The notes: generated by a model not told the origin, from the letters alone. Positions 27,567 through 35,681 are shown, counted from the stretch's first letter. The stretch: 57,639 nt of DNA from Actinomycetota bacterium (GCA_020161845.1 JAIUNK010000028.1:1-57639), one strand, 5' to 3'. A program made the numbers and translations.

Positions 27567-27635
27567 GTAGTGCGACACGGCGTCGGCCATGTCCGTCACG
27601 CGGGCGTGGACGTAACCAAGTCTGAGAACACTCAT
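27567..27635 (-). pseudogene. dmpB: N-terminal fragment of catechol 2,3-dioxygenase
   Basis: ATG 27635, preceded by AAGGAG five bases upstream, encodes MSVLRLGYVHARVTDMADAV then SHY: the first strand and helix of an extradiol dioxygenase. Homology ends there, about 20 bp before the IS edge. The frame would continue through unrelated residues to a TGA at 27495. Joining SHY to ERTLGM on the far side gives a protein of about 304 residues, the expected family length. It follows the ferredoxin stop by only 9 nt, as in dmpQ-dmpB. Confidence 0.85.
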
Positions 27636-27644
27636 CGGGTCTCC

Positions 27645-28037
27645 TTAGGTGATGGGGGCCGCTGCGGACCCGGGGGCGGTCGCCTCGCGCTGCGCCCGCT
27701 CCTCCTTCTCGTACGCCGCGAGCCGGAACTGCCGGAGCATCGCGTTGGTCAGCCGGATCCGCTCATCGCGAAGGGGGATCGTGAGGTCGCCCCTGGGCAC
27801 GGCGCGGCAGCTCAGGCACGTGCCGTCGGCACGTTCGGAGTCCGTGAGCACCGTGTCGCAGACGGGTTTGGCGTAGTCGACGTCGCCGCTGACGAGGTCG
27901 ACCTTGCAGACGGCGCAGCCGCCCCGGCGGCAGCCGATGCGATAGGCGTAGCCCGAGTTGTACATGGCATCGAGGATGGTCTCCCCGGCCTTGACCGGGA
28001 CCCTCTCACCATCGGGCTCGACGATCATCATCGGCAT
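27645..28037 (-). CDS. dmpQ: [2Fe-2S] ferredoxin (XylT/DmpQ type)
   Basis: A 130-residue plant-type ferredoxin with Cys36, Cys41, Cys44 (GCRRGGCAVC) and a fourth ligand at Cys74 or Cys77 (TCLSC). DmpQ/XylT proteins re-reduce the iron of catechol 2,3-dioxygenase after oxidative inactivation. The gene directly precedes the dioxygenase start, as in classical operons. The C-terminal ~25 residues are a charged, Ala-rich extension. The alternative, a second electron carrier for the hydroxylase, is less likely. Confidence 0.87.
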   Translation of the reverse strand: MPMMIVEPDGERVPVKAGETILDAMYNSGYAYRIGCRRGGCAVCKVDLVSGDVDYAKPVCDTVLTDSERADGTCLSCRAVPRGDLTIPLRDERIRLTNAMLRQFRLAAYEKEERAQREATAPGSAAAPIT

Positions 28038-28048
28038 ATGCCACTCCT

Positions 28049-28378
28049 TCAGGTCCGCGGGGCCGCCATCGAGATCGTGTGCTTGTGGCCCACGCCCAGC
28101 TCGGCCAGCGTCTTTGCCTCGTCGGGGGCGAAGTCGCCGCCGTCGTAGCCCCACGCGAAGGCGAACGCGGGGTCGTACGCCGGGTCGCTGCCGGCCCACG
28201 GGTCGATCATCTGCGCTTTGAAGTCCGCCCACGTCATGGCCGTCGGCGCCCGGAACGTCGCCGCGGCGCAGAACATCGGGTTGTCCTTCCACCAGACGTG
28301 CACGAGCATGTCGTCGCCGTACAGCTCCTGTCGGGAGCGGCTGGGGAAGTCGTAGCTGCCAAGCGCCTTGACCGCCAT
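28049..28378 (-). CDS. dmpO: Phenol hydroxylase component P4
   Basis: A 109-residue protein matching the DmpO/P4 family: DFPSRSRQELYGDDMLVHVW near the N-terminus, NPMFCAAATFRAPTAMTWAD, and DPAYDPAFAFAWGYDGGDF near the C-terminus. P4 is a small oxygenase (gamma) subunit of multicomponent phenol hydroxylases. It starts one base after the stop of the large subunit gene. Confidence 0.9.
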   Translation of the reverse strand: MAVKALGSYDFPSRSRQELYGDDMLVHVWWKDNPMFCAAATFRAPTAMTWADFKAQMIDPWAGSDPAYDPAFAFAWGYDGGDFAPDEAKTLAELGVGHKHTISMAAPRT

Positions 28379-28379
28379 C

Positions 28380-29963
28380 TCAGGCCTCCTTCACCGCGGC
28401 CGCGTCGACGGCTGCGTCCTGTGCGTCGGGGTGGGCGCCCGTGATATCCGCCTGCTGGGCGTGCCACCTGGTCCAGTTCACATGGTCGAGGCTGCCCTCG
28501 TATTCTCCGTTGTCGCCCTCGGCGATGCCATACCAGGCGAGCACCTCCGGCACCGACGGTCCACCACAGTTGCCCTGATATATCTGATGCACCGGGAGCC
28601 AGGCCTGGATGTATTTCTCCGGCTCGCGATCGAAGATCCACTGGCAGCCGTCGGAGCAGAAGTTGTAATTCTCCCCGTTGTATTCGCTGTTGCGCTGGCA
28701 GATCGTCGTGGGATCGCCCGGCTCGGGGAAGGTCATCGGGATCTGGCAGACCTGGCACAGCTGCGGCAGGCCGCCGAAGAAGAACCGGCCGCCGTCGTCG
28801 GCGATCTCCTTAGCCCGATCCCAGCGGGGCTGGTAGTACTTCTCGAAGGTGTCCGGGTAGGCCTGCTTCAGCCAGGCCTGGTGTTCCTCGGTGGGAATCG
28901 TCGTGGTGAAGTTGGCCGCGAAGGAGAAGTTGTAGAACACCCAGTAGACCGCGTGGGAGAGGATCTCCTTCTCGTCGATCGCCTGCTGCACGAACCGCGG
29001 CGGCTTGATGCCGTAGTAGGCCAGGTCCGGGAACAGCCCGTCGAGCATCTGCCGCTCGAAGTACAGCTCGAAGGCCTCCTTCCAGCTCATCACCGGCCGG
29101 GGCAACATGTAGTCGAGCATCTGGGCGACGATGGCCGCGACGCGGTAGCCGCGCCAGAACCACTTGTCGACCCATTCCTGCACGATCGGCACGTTGTCCT
29201 CGTCCTGCTCCAGCAGGAACTTGATGGCCTCCAGACCCAGGGTCATGTGCCGGGATTCGTCGCTCTGTGCGGAGAAACCGAAGGTCATCGTCGGCAGGTC
29301 GCCGTTGAAGCTGGCGGCCGACATGAACGGCACGAACAGCAGGTTGGTCAGCAGGAACTCGAACGAGAAGCCGATGGCGATGAGGAACTCGAACGGGCCG
29401 GCCGACAGGGCATCGTCGAAGTAGCTCTTCGGCACCGACAGATACCAGACCCGGTCGTGCTGGGTCGTGAAGTTGTGGAAGCCGCTGTAGTACTTGTTGT
29501 AGTTGCTCAGCGTGTGGATCTCGGTCTGGCAGTGCCGCATCTCGTCGATGCTCTGGCACAGCGCCGCGAACCGCGGGCCCGGTCCGGCGAAGTGCCGGGA
29601 CAGATAGGCGAAGTGGCGATGCGCCTGGTATTCCAGCGGGGTCACCCCGCCGAGGAAGATCTTCATCGCGTTCAGGTATTTCGCCTCGGACAGGGTCAGG
29701 TGGCCCTGGCCCTGGGCGAACCCGTCGAGCACGGAGTACAGGCGCTTGTCCTTCTCGGCCTGGTATTTGTAATAGGCATCCACGGTCAGCCGGAACGGGT
29801 CCTCCCATTTGGACCAGTCGTGGATCTTGATGCCCTCGTAGGTGACGTGCGGATAGAGCTTCTCGAACTCGACGTAGCTCGGCTCCCAGTCCAGATCACG
29901 GGTCAGCGCGGAGTAGCGCGCCTTCATGGAGAGCTTCTTGGGCTTCTTGGGGGTGGTAGTCAT
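28380..29963 (-). CDS. dmpN: Phenol hydroxylase large oxygenase subunit (P3, diiron)
   Basis: A 527-residue DmpN-type protein, near the family's ~515. The diiron ligands are Glu111, Glu141/His144 (DEMRHCQTE), Glu202 (SFEFLLTNLL) and Glu236/His239 (SDESRHM). A C-terminal YHS-type Cys cluster (LCQVCQIPM, NFCSDGCQWIFD) is present as in phenol hydroxylases. It hydroxylates phenol to catechol using O2. The C-terminal tail after DHVNWTRWHAQQ is an Ala/Asp-rich extension. Confidence 0.96.
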   Translation of the reverse strand: MTTTPKKPKKLSMKARYSALTRDLDWEPSYVEFEKLYPHVTYEGIKIHDWSKWEDPFRLTVDAYYKYQAEKDKRLYSVLDGFAQGQGHLTLSEAKYLNAMKIFLGGVTPLEYQAHRHFAYLSRHFAGPGPRFAALCQSIDEMRHCQTEIHTLSNYNKYYSGFHNFTTQHDRVWYLSVPKSYFDDALSAGPFEFLIAIGFSFEFLLTNLLFVPFMSAASFNGDLPTMTFGFSAQSDESRHMTLGLEAIKFLLEQDEDNVPIVQEWVDKWFWRGYRVAAIVAQMLDYMLPRPVMSWKEAFELYFERQMLDGLFPDLAYYGIKPPRFVQQAIDEKEILSHAVYWVFYNFSFAANFTTTIPTEEHQAWLKQAYPDTFEKYYQPRWDRAKEIADDGGRFFFGGLPQLCQVCQIPMTFPEPGDPTTICQRNSEYNGENYNFCSDGCQWIFDREPEKYIQAWLPVHQIYQGNCGGPSVPEVLAWYGIAEGDNGEYEGSLDHVNWTRWHAQQADITGAHPDAQDAAVDAAAVKEA

Positions 29964-29988
29964 GTGTGGTCGTCCTGTCTGCGAAGGC

Positions 29989-30282
29989 TCAGTGTTCCCA
30001 GGCGATGACGATCTCGTCCTCGTCCCATTCGGTGAAGTTGCCGGCGACCGTCACGATCGCCATCTGGAACTCGTGGGTCTCCCAGTCGCGGCCCAGCCGC
30101 TCCTCCACCGACGCGCGCTTGACGACGAGCTGGGTGGCCGACTGCAGCTTGACGACGCCGGGGAAGTGGTTGGCGACGATGTCGGGGTTGTCCGCCACGA
30201 TGGCCTCGATGAGGGCTCGGTTGTCCTCGGTCTCCTGCAGGTCCACGCTCACAAACCGGGCCTGCGCGACGCGCTCCGCCAT
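29989..30282 (-). CDS. dmpM: Phenol hydroxylase effector component P2
   Basis: A 97-residue MmoB/DmpM-type regulatory protein without cofactor (RFVSVDLQETEDNRALIEAI, then PDIVANHFPGVVKLQSATQL). It binds the oxygenase and couples O2 activation to substrate. It lies between dmpL (3-nt gap) and dmpN (25-nt gap). Confidence 0.92.
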   Translation of the reverse strand: MAERVAQARFVSVDLQETEDNRALIEAIVADNPDIVANHFPGVVKLQSATQLVVKRASVEERLGRDWETHEFQMAIVTVAGNFTEWDEDEIVIAWEH

Positions 30283-30285
30283 TGC

Positions 30286-31305
30286 TCAGCTCTCCTTGAT
30301 GTCCAGGCCGAGTCCGGCCAACTGCTCGATCAGGGCGGTGTGCACCCGGCCCAGCGCCTCGACCGCGCCGACCGCTTCGAAGCTGTCGATGTGCTCGGCC
30401 ATCGCCGTCACGGCCGCGAGGGCCTGCGGGAGCTTGGCGGCGACGATGCGCTCGAACGCGGCCTTGTTGGCGGCGCCGTACTGCTCGTCGGCGAGCCAGG
30501 CCCGGTAGAGCGCGTCGAGCCAGCGGCGCTGGTCGGTGAACCAGGTCGACAGGTGCTGGGCGACCAGCGAATAGGCGCCGGCGCCGCCGAGCAGGGCGGC
30601 CTCGTCGAGCTCGCGGTAGAGCAGGCCGTAGATGAGGTTGTCGCTCAGGTCGTAGGCGATGACCGTGTCGGCCCAGTCGGGCTCGACCATGGCCTCCTCG
30701 ACGTACCGGCGCAGGCCCTGCAGGTGGGCGTCCTCGACCCAGGCCGACTTGGCCGAGTCGAGCAGCTCCGCGCCGCCGCCGCCGAGGGCGATCCCGACCC
30801 GGGAGATGAGCTGGGCGATGCCGATCCGGTCGAACGCCGCGTAGCCGCAGCACTGCGTGATCGTCGTGCCGTAGCCGAACCGGCAGGCGCCGGAGAAGAT
30901 CAGCTGGCCGGCGCTCTCGTAGTGGCGCATCGGCACGAAGGTGTCGGCCATGATGCTGCGCCAGGACTGCGGCAGCTTGGCGAACAGGTCGCGGGTCTGC
31001 AGGTAGTCCAGCGTCTTGCCGAACGCCTCGTGCAGACCGGTGCGGGTGGTGACGTACGGCGTGTAGTAGAACTGCCGCGGGTCGGTGAAGGAGTACGGGT
31101 CGGTCAGCTTGAACTCGCTGTAGTCCGGGTCGTAGAGCTCCTTGTCGGGCGCCCACGTCGGCCGGTAGTGGAAGTTCTCGGTGGCCTGAATGCCGATCGA
31201 GCCCTCTTCGTAGCGCGATGCCGGCCGGTCGCCGAACCGCTCGATCAGGTGCGTGAACGTCTTGCGTCGCGGCTCGATGACCTGGGTCTTCAGTTCGTAC
31301 TGCAA
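30286..31305 (-). CDS. dmpL: Phenol hydroxylase oxygenase beta subunit P1
   Basis: A 339-residue DmpL-type protein, structurally like the large subunit but without the diiron site. Typical stretches are FHYRPTWAPDKELYDPDYSE, DPRQFYYTPYVTTRTGLHEA and RFGYGTTITQCCGYAAFDRI. The start is TTG 31305 with GGAGG 8 nt upstream. It forms the (alpha-beta-gamma)2 oxygenase with P3 and P4. Confidence 0.94.
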   Translation of the reverse strand: MQYELKTQVIEPRRKTFTHLIERFGDRPASRYEEGSIGIQATENFHYRPTWAPDKELYDPDYSEFKLTDPYSFTDPRQFYYTPYVTTRTGLHEAFGKTLDYLQTRDLFAKLPQSWRSIMADTFVPMRHYESAGQLIFSGACRFGYGTTITQCCGYAAFDRIGIAQLISRVGIALGGGGAELLDSAKSAWVEDAHLQGLRRYVEEAMVEPDWADTVIAYDLSDNLIYGLLYRELDEAALLGGAGAYSLVAQHLSTWFTDQRRWLDALYRAWLADEQYGAANKAAFERIVAAKLPQALAAVTAMAEHIDSFEAVGAVEALGRVHTALIEQLAGLGLDIKES

Positions 31306-31343
31306 GGGGTTACCTCCTTGGCTGGTCAGGGCGGTGCCTAGGT

Positions 31344-31772
31344 TCAGGCGGAGTGCGGATGCCGGGCGACGCCGGATTCGAGCAGCAGGAGCACGATCAG
31401 GTCGGGGACCGCCTCCGGGCCCACCAACTCGCGCGGCTCGTGGGAGGGCACGCCCTCGCCGACGATCTGGCCGTACGCTGCGCCGCCGAGGTACCGCGTC
31501 GAGACACGGGCCCCCCGGCCCCGGTAGTGGATGGTGAAGGCCAGCTCGGCGCCGCCCACCTCGTCTTCGAGGGACAGGTGGTCGTCGGCCGCGTCCAGCA
31601 CGGAGTTGGCCTCACAGATGAGCTGCTCGGTCAGGGACCGGATGGCGATCTGTCGGTCGGTGCCCTCGTTCACGGCGTACCCGATGCTCGGCCGGGTGGC
31701 CGGCGCGGGCAGCTCGTCGGGGTCCAGGTCGCTGCCGACGATCTCGGCAACCCGAAGCATGAACGGAGTCAC
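31344..31772 (-). CDS. Conserved hypothetical protein leading the phenol hydroxylase operon
   Basis: About 142 residues from GTG 31772, preceded by AAGGGGG. It occupies the place of dmpK, the small phenol hydroxylase assembly subunit, but is longer and I do not see DmpK similarity. The sequence is soluble, mixed alpha/beta (RSLTEQLICEANSVLDAADD, VGGAELAFTIHYRGRG). Its position 38 nt before dmpL suggests a role in oxygenase assembly or effector binding; that is inference. Confidence 0.6.
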   Translation of the reverse strand: MTPFMLRVAEIVGSDLDPDELPAPATRPSIGYAVNEGTDRQIAIRSLTEQLICEANSVLDAADDHLSLEDEVGGAELAFTIHYRGRGARVSTRYLGGAAYGQIVGEGVPSHEPRELVGPEAVPDLIVLLLLESGVARHPHSA

Positions 31773-31967
31773 GGCACCCCCTTGCGGTCCATCGAGCGCT
31801 GGGAGGTCCCCGGCCCGTGTCCCCACTTCAACCCGCGCCGCCACCTGGGCGCCAGCGCCGTTCCTGCCTCCGGAACACCGCACCCGCCGCCTCCCACGGC
31901 CCCCCGCCCCCGCGACCCCCGCCCCCGCCTCCCGCGACCCCCGCCCCCGCGACCGTTCACCGCACCG

Positions 31968-32043
31968 CCCCTCATACCACGGTATGAAGAGGGCCGCGCC
32001 GAGCGGTCGCCTCCCCTACCACGGTATGAAGAGGGGCGCCGAG
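31968..32043. repeat. Two 19-bp direct repeats, each an inverted repeat
   Basis: TACCACGGTATGAAGAGGG occurs at 31975-31993 and 32017-32035, exactly 42 bp apart, with partly conserved flanks (CGCCGAGCGG follows both). Each copy contains TACC/GGTA arms, and the first extends to CATACC/GGTATG. They lie between the phenol operon and the PH-SHOCT gene. The rest of this 325-bp gap (31773-32097) is a C-rich low-complexity stretch with no gene seen. Confidence 0.75.
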
Positions 32044-32097
32044 CGGCACTGCCTGGGCCAGCGGCCCAGGTCAGCTGCTGCTCTGGACGCGAGCGGG

Positions 32098-32961
32098 TCA
32101 GGGCTGGGTGACGATCTGACGCACCTTGGCGGCAAACTCGTCCGCGGAGAGCACGCCCTGGGCGTGCAGGTCGGCGAGCACGCCGAGCAGGATCTCCTTG
32201 TCGGTCGCCGGCCGCGCCCCGGCGGCGGCGCTGTGCGAGGCCGACGCCGCTCCCACGGCGGGCGAATTCCCGGACGGCATCGCGGGCGCCGGCATGGTCG
32301 CGGCCGGCATCGCAGCCGACGACGCGACGGGAGCCGCCGCGGGGACCGAGCCCGGTCGCGCAGGTGACATCTGGCCGGCCGCCTGGACGGCACCGGCCGC
32401 CGCGCCGGCCTGAGCGGAGACCGCCGGTCCGACCGCAGTCCCACCCTCCGCGCGACGCGGCGAGTGAACCTGGCCGGCAGCCGGTTCCGGTTTGCGGTGC
32501 CGCCCGAGGCGGCCGAGCTGACCGCCCAGTTGCGGACCCTGCTGCGCCACCGGCGCACCGGCGGGTCGGGTCACCTGGAGGGTGATCTGCGGTGCTCGGG
32601 TCAGCAGCGCGTCCACCAGCCGGTCGCCGTCCTCGCGGCGCATCTTGCGCACCACGAGACGACTGCTGGGGGTGAACAACGCGAAACCGTCGTGCACGGT
32701 CGGGTCGTAGTCCACGGTGACCACTTCACCGATGACGACGAATTGGACCTGATGCTTGCTGTAGTCGTCCCGGATCGCGACCACGCGTTGCGACGTGAGC
32801 GCGATCAGCCCGGCGGCCCCGGCATAGGTGCAGGCGGCCAGCTCGACGACGGTCTCTCCCGGAGCCAGTTCCTCGGCGAGGTCGCGCATGGCCGAGCGCG
32901 TGCCGAAGGTGACCGCCATTCGGACGGCCGCCTCGGCGATGTCTCGACGCACCTCACTCAC
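32098..32961 (-). CDS. PH-like domain protein with C-terminal SHOCT domain
   Basis: A 287-residue protein starting at GTG 32961. Residues ~30-130 resemble a bacterial PH-type domain (AACTYAGAAGLIALTSQRVV, FVVIGEVVTVDYDPTVHDGF). A long Ala/Pro-rich linker follows, then a short SHOCT motif at the end (KEILLGVLADLHAQGVLSAD, EFAAKVRQIV). Such proteins are common in actinobacteria, and SHOCT often marks oligomerisation or membrane association. No specific function known. It diverges from the GH76 gene. Confidence 0.75.
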   Translation of the reverse strand: MSEVRRDIAEAAVRMAVTFGTRSAMRDLAEELAPGETVVELAACTYAGAAGLIALTSQRVVAIRDDYSKHQVQFVVIGEVVTVDYDPTVHDGFALFTPSSRLVVRKMRREDGDRLVDALLTRAPQITLQVTRPAGAPVAQQGPQLGGQLGRLGRHRKPEPAAGQVHSPRRAEGGTAVGPAVSAQAGAAAGAVQAAGQMSPARPGSVPAAAPVASSAAMPAATMPAPAMPSGNSPAVGAASASHSAAAGARPATDKEILLGVLADLHAQGVLSADEFAAKVRQIVTQP

Positions 32962-33154
32962 GCGTGCTCATACGGTCGGAACGGACCAAACCTGAGCGGG
33001 TTTCGGGCGTCCGATAGGGTCCCGCGATGCGGCGGCATCGCGGTGGTCCCCGCACGCTGGCAAGCGACAGCGCCGCAATGGCCGAGACCGACGCGACGCG
33101 CCGGACGATGCGGACGGTGCGACCCGCAGACACCCCGTTTGGCACCCTGGGGTC

Positions 33155-34384
33155 GTGCCCGCTGCCTCCCCCGACGTACCGCGCGACCATCCCCCCGCCG
33201 GACCCCCGCGCGACCATCCCCCCGCCGGACCCCCGCGCGACCATCCCCCCGCCGGGCCCCCGCGCGATCCGGCCGCCGACCGGGCGGCCCAGGCCGCGCA
33301 CAGCGTGATCGAGGGCTTCGGGCATCGCCTGGCCGGCCTGCCCGGCACGCACCTGGCCGCCCGCACCCAGCCGGCCCCGCCGTGCCGGGACCCGGCCTGG
33401 AACTACTGGTGGCAGGCGCACTACTTGGACGCGGTGGTGGATGCCGGCGGGCGGCACCTGCGGGCGGGCGACCTCGCCGGAGCGCGTGGCTACAGCCGGC
33501 TCGGCCGCAGGCTGATCCGTTCCGTATGGCTGCGCAACGGCGCCCGCTTCACCAACCGCTTCTACGACGACATGGCCTGGATGATCCTGGCCGCCGGCCG
33601 GCTCGACGACCTCGCGGCCGCCGTCGGGGAGCCCGCGCCCTGGGCCGGTCGCATGCTGCGACGGCAGATCTCGGCTCGGCTGCAGGCCGCCGAGAGCGCT
33701 GAACTTGGTGGCGGCCTCTACTGGACCACGAGCCGAGACCGCAAGAACGTCCCGGCGACCGCGCCCGCGGCGATCGCCTTCGCCCGGTCCGGCGCGCTTG
33801 CGCGGGCCCGTCGCCTCGTCGAGTGGATCTACGCCACGCTCTGGGACGAGACCACCGGGCTCGCCCTGGACACGGCGTACTGCGACGGCCGCTGCGACCC
33901 GACCATCTACTCCTATAACCAGGGCACCCTCCTGGGAGCGCTGCTGGCCCTCGGCGATGACGGCAGCCTGGCGCGCGCGCAGCGGCTGATCGCGGCGGTG
34001 GACGCCCAGCTGCGGGGGGAGTCCCCGGCGCCCGTGCTGCGGACCTACGGCGACGGCGACGGCGGCCTGTTCACGGGCATCCTGGTGCGCTACCTCGCCC
34101 TGGCGGCGGCGCACGCCCCGCTCGCGGCGGCCGCCCGGCGGACCGCCGCGGCGCTGGTGGCCGGCACCGCGGAGGCGGTGTGGGAGGGCAGCGAGGTACG
34201 TCGTCCGCCGGCGCCACACCGGGTCTTCTCGCCGGATCCGGCCGTTCCGGCGCGGGTAGCGCTACCAGCCGGCGCGGCCATCGAACTCAGCCCGCAGCTG
34301 CAGGCGTGGACGATCCTGGAGGCCGCAGCGACGCTGCAGCAGCCACCAGCGACGGTGCAGCAGCCACCGGCGACGCTGCGGTAG
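33155..34384 (+). CDS. GH76-type alpha-1,6-mannanase-like protein
   Basis: A 409-residue protein from GTG 33155. After a repetitive proline-rich N-terminus it shows GH76 signatures: WNYWWQAHYLDAVVDA, FTNRFYDDMAWMILA with the adjacent Asp pair that forms the active site, and CDPTIYSYNQGTLLGALLAL. Family members hydrolyse alpha-1,6-mannan or transfer mannan chains. No clear signal peptide, so cytoplasmic or unusually exported. The C-terminus ends in a Gln/Pro repeat. Confidence 0.82.
   Translation: MPAASPDVPRDHPPAGPPRDHPPAGPPRDHPPAGPPRDPAADRAAQAAHSVIEGFGHRLAGLPGTHLAARTQPAPPCRDPAWNYWWQAHYLDAVVDAGGRHLRAGDLAGARGYSRLGRRLIRSVWLRNGARFTNRFYDDMAWMILAAGRLDDLAAAVGEPAPWAGRMLRRQISARLQAAESAELGGGLYWTTSRDRKNVPATAPAAIAFARSGALARARRLVEWIYATLWDETTGLALDTAYCDGRCDPTIYSYNQGTLLGALLALGDDGSLARAQRLIAAVDAQLRGESPAPVLRTYGDGDGGLFTGILVRYLALAAAHAPLAAAARRTAAALVAGTAEAVWEGSEVRRPPAPHRVFSPDPAVPARVALPAGAAIELSPQLQAWTILEAAATLQQPPATVQQPPATLR
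33181..33261. repeat. 27-bp tandem repeat, three copies, in the GH76 N-terminus
   Basis: Units starting at 33181, 33208 and 33235 encode the nonapeptide DHPPAGPPR three times. As 27 is a multiple of three, copy-number change would alter only the length of this flexible proline-rich leader. Confidence 0.85.
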
Positions 34385-34499
34385 CGCCGGGGAATCTGCC
34401 GCAGGCGCGGGCACCCCGGATAGCGGACCACCCGACGCGCCGGCCGGGCTTGCGGTGCTCACGGTGCTTGCGGACAGCCCGCGCGGGTAAAGAGCAACC

Positions 34500-35147
34500 A
34501 TGACGTCGGAGGATCCACGAGCCCGGGCTCGCCGCCTGTGCGCGTGGTGGGGCCGCCTGCAGGGCGCCGACCTCTTCCGAGCGATCATTTGCGACCTGCA
34601 GGTCGCTACCGCAGCGAGTGGCGGCACCCTGTTGCTGCACGGAGCGAAGCGCCCGCTGGTGGCGGCCGCGAGCGACGTGCCGGTGGCTCAGCTGGACAGC
34701 CTGCGCACCGACCGGCTCTCCCCGGGCGCCCGGTCCCTGCTGACCGGCACCGCGGTGCGGATCGACGACCTATCGACCGGCGCGCACGAGGCGGACCCAT
34801 GGTGCGCCCTCGCCAGGGCCAGTCGGGTCGTCGCGGTGCTGGCGATCCCGCTGCGCGTCCGCTCCGGGACGGTGGCGGCGGTCACGCTTTTCGCGCCGAA
34901 CGCTGGGCATTTCACCGCGCGGCGGATCTCGGCGGCCGAGGCCATCGGCTCTCAAGCCGCCCTCACGGTGCTCACCGAGTTGACCCGCGACGGCATCCAT
35001 CGCACCGTCGACCCCCGTTCGGCCGTCGACCTTGGCGAGCACCGGGTGGCCGTGGCACTGCGCGGCGGATCCGCCAGCGAGACCAGCTTGCGGATGCTTC
35101 GCGGGATGGCGAACCTGCAAGCCCAGCACGTTCTGGGCGATGACTGA
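34500..35147 (+). CDS. GAF-domain protein
   Basis: A 215-residue protein whose centre (residues ~40-160) fits a GAF sensor domain: SGGTLLLHGAKRPLVAAASD, TAVRIDDLSTGAHEADPWCA and VLAIPLRVRSGTVAAVTLFA. The C-terminal ~50 residues could be a degenerate output region similar in place to ANTAR domains, but I do not see the ANTAR motif. Monocistronic, ending in a strong hairpin terminator. Ligand unknown. Confidence 0.7.
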   Translation: MTSEDPRARARRLCAWWGRLQGADLFRAIICDLQVATAASGGTLLLHGAKRPLVAAASDVPVAQLDSLRTDRLSPGARSLLTGTAVRIDDLSTGAHEADPWCALARASRVVAVLAIPLRVRSGTVAAVTLFAPNAGHFTARRISAAEAIGSQAALTVLTELTRDGIHRTVDPRSAVDLGEHRVAVALRGGSASETSLRMLRGMANLQAQHVLGDD

Positions 35148-35167
35148 GCCTGCGCTGCCGACACGAA

Positions 35168-35201
35168 GGAGGGGGCCATCGCTGTCGCGATGGCCCCCTC
35201 C
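35168..35201. terminator. 14-bp hairpin terminator after the GAF gene
   Basis: GGAGGGGGCCATCG (35168-35181) is perfectly complementary to 35188-35201 around a 6-nt loop, 20 bp after the stop codon. No U-tract follows. Confidence 0.8.
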
Positions 35202-35325
35202 GAACGTCGCACCCCTACGACGTCCTCGCCCCTGGCGAAGTGTGGCGAATGCCCCCCGGCCCGTCTGTGGCTGCCGGGCGAACCCGGCGGCGTGCGTGGT
35301 CGCGGCGGGTGGTCCGCTCGGGTGG

Positions 35326-35511
35326 TCAGTGCTCCCGGGCCCAGGCCCGCGCCTGCGGCTCGCTCACGAACGGCGTACCCCAACTGCGCGATGCCGCGGA
35401 ACCCACGAACCACTGCCGCATGCCCGAGTGGGCCGTGCTGCACCGAATGGTGTAGACCCGACCGGATGCCCCGCGTAGGCAGTCAGCCGCCCCCAACTGA
35501 TACCGTCCCAT
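35326..35511 (-). CDS. Small hypothetical protein, 61 residues
   Basis: MGRYQLGAADCLRG to ARAWAREH, 61 residues, preceded by a good AAGGGGGAG site 7 nt upstream of the ATG. Composition is mixed, with two Cys, several Trp and no membrane segment. The upstream 140 bp are AT-richer than the surroundings and carry a palindrome, consistent with a real promoter. No family recognised. Confidence 0.55.
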   Translation of the reverse strand: MGRYQLGAADCLRGASGRVYTIRCSTAHSGMRQWFVGSAASRSWGTPFVSEPQARAWAREH

Positions 35512-35651
35512 GCCACTCTCCCCCTTGCTGGTGGATCCCCATCGATCCGATGTCGTCCTGACACTGATCCCATCGGAAACCGGACGGCTGTCCTGAACGA
35601 TTCACCAGGGCGACCGTTCAGTTCTGACGAAGTCTTTACTCTTTGTAAGCT

Positions 35652-35667
35652 GACTTTACCTAAAGTC
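35652..35667. promoter_or_regulatory. 16-bp palindrome GACTTTACCTAAAGTC
   Basis: Perfect 7-bp arms with a CC spacer in an AT-rich 170-bp intergenic stretch (35512-35681), 15 bp beyond the Nudix stop and about 140 bp upstream of the small 61-residue gene. It could be an operator for the small gene or a terminator for the Nudix operon. TTAGGTAAAG partly resembles a DtxR/IdeR half-site, but the match is too weak to claim. Confidence 0.45.
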
Positions 35668-35681
35668 GCCTCGCCAGCCGG

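Noticed and set aside
28368-30008. 546-residue open frame opposite dmpN
   Set aside because: Antisense to the well-conserved diiron oxygenase subunit; no domain or ribosome site supports it.
33181-33261. 27-bp tandem repeat as a regulatory array
   Set aside because: It stays in frame within the GH76 gene and encodes a regular proline-rich nonapeptide, so it is a coding repeat.
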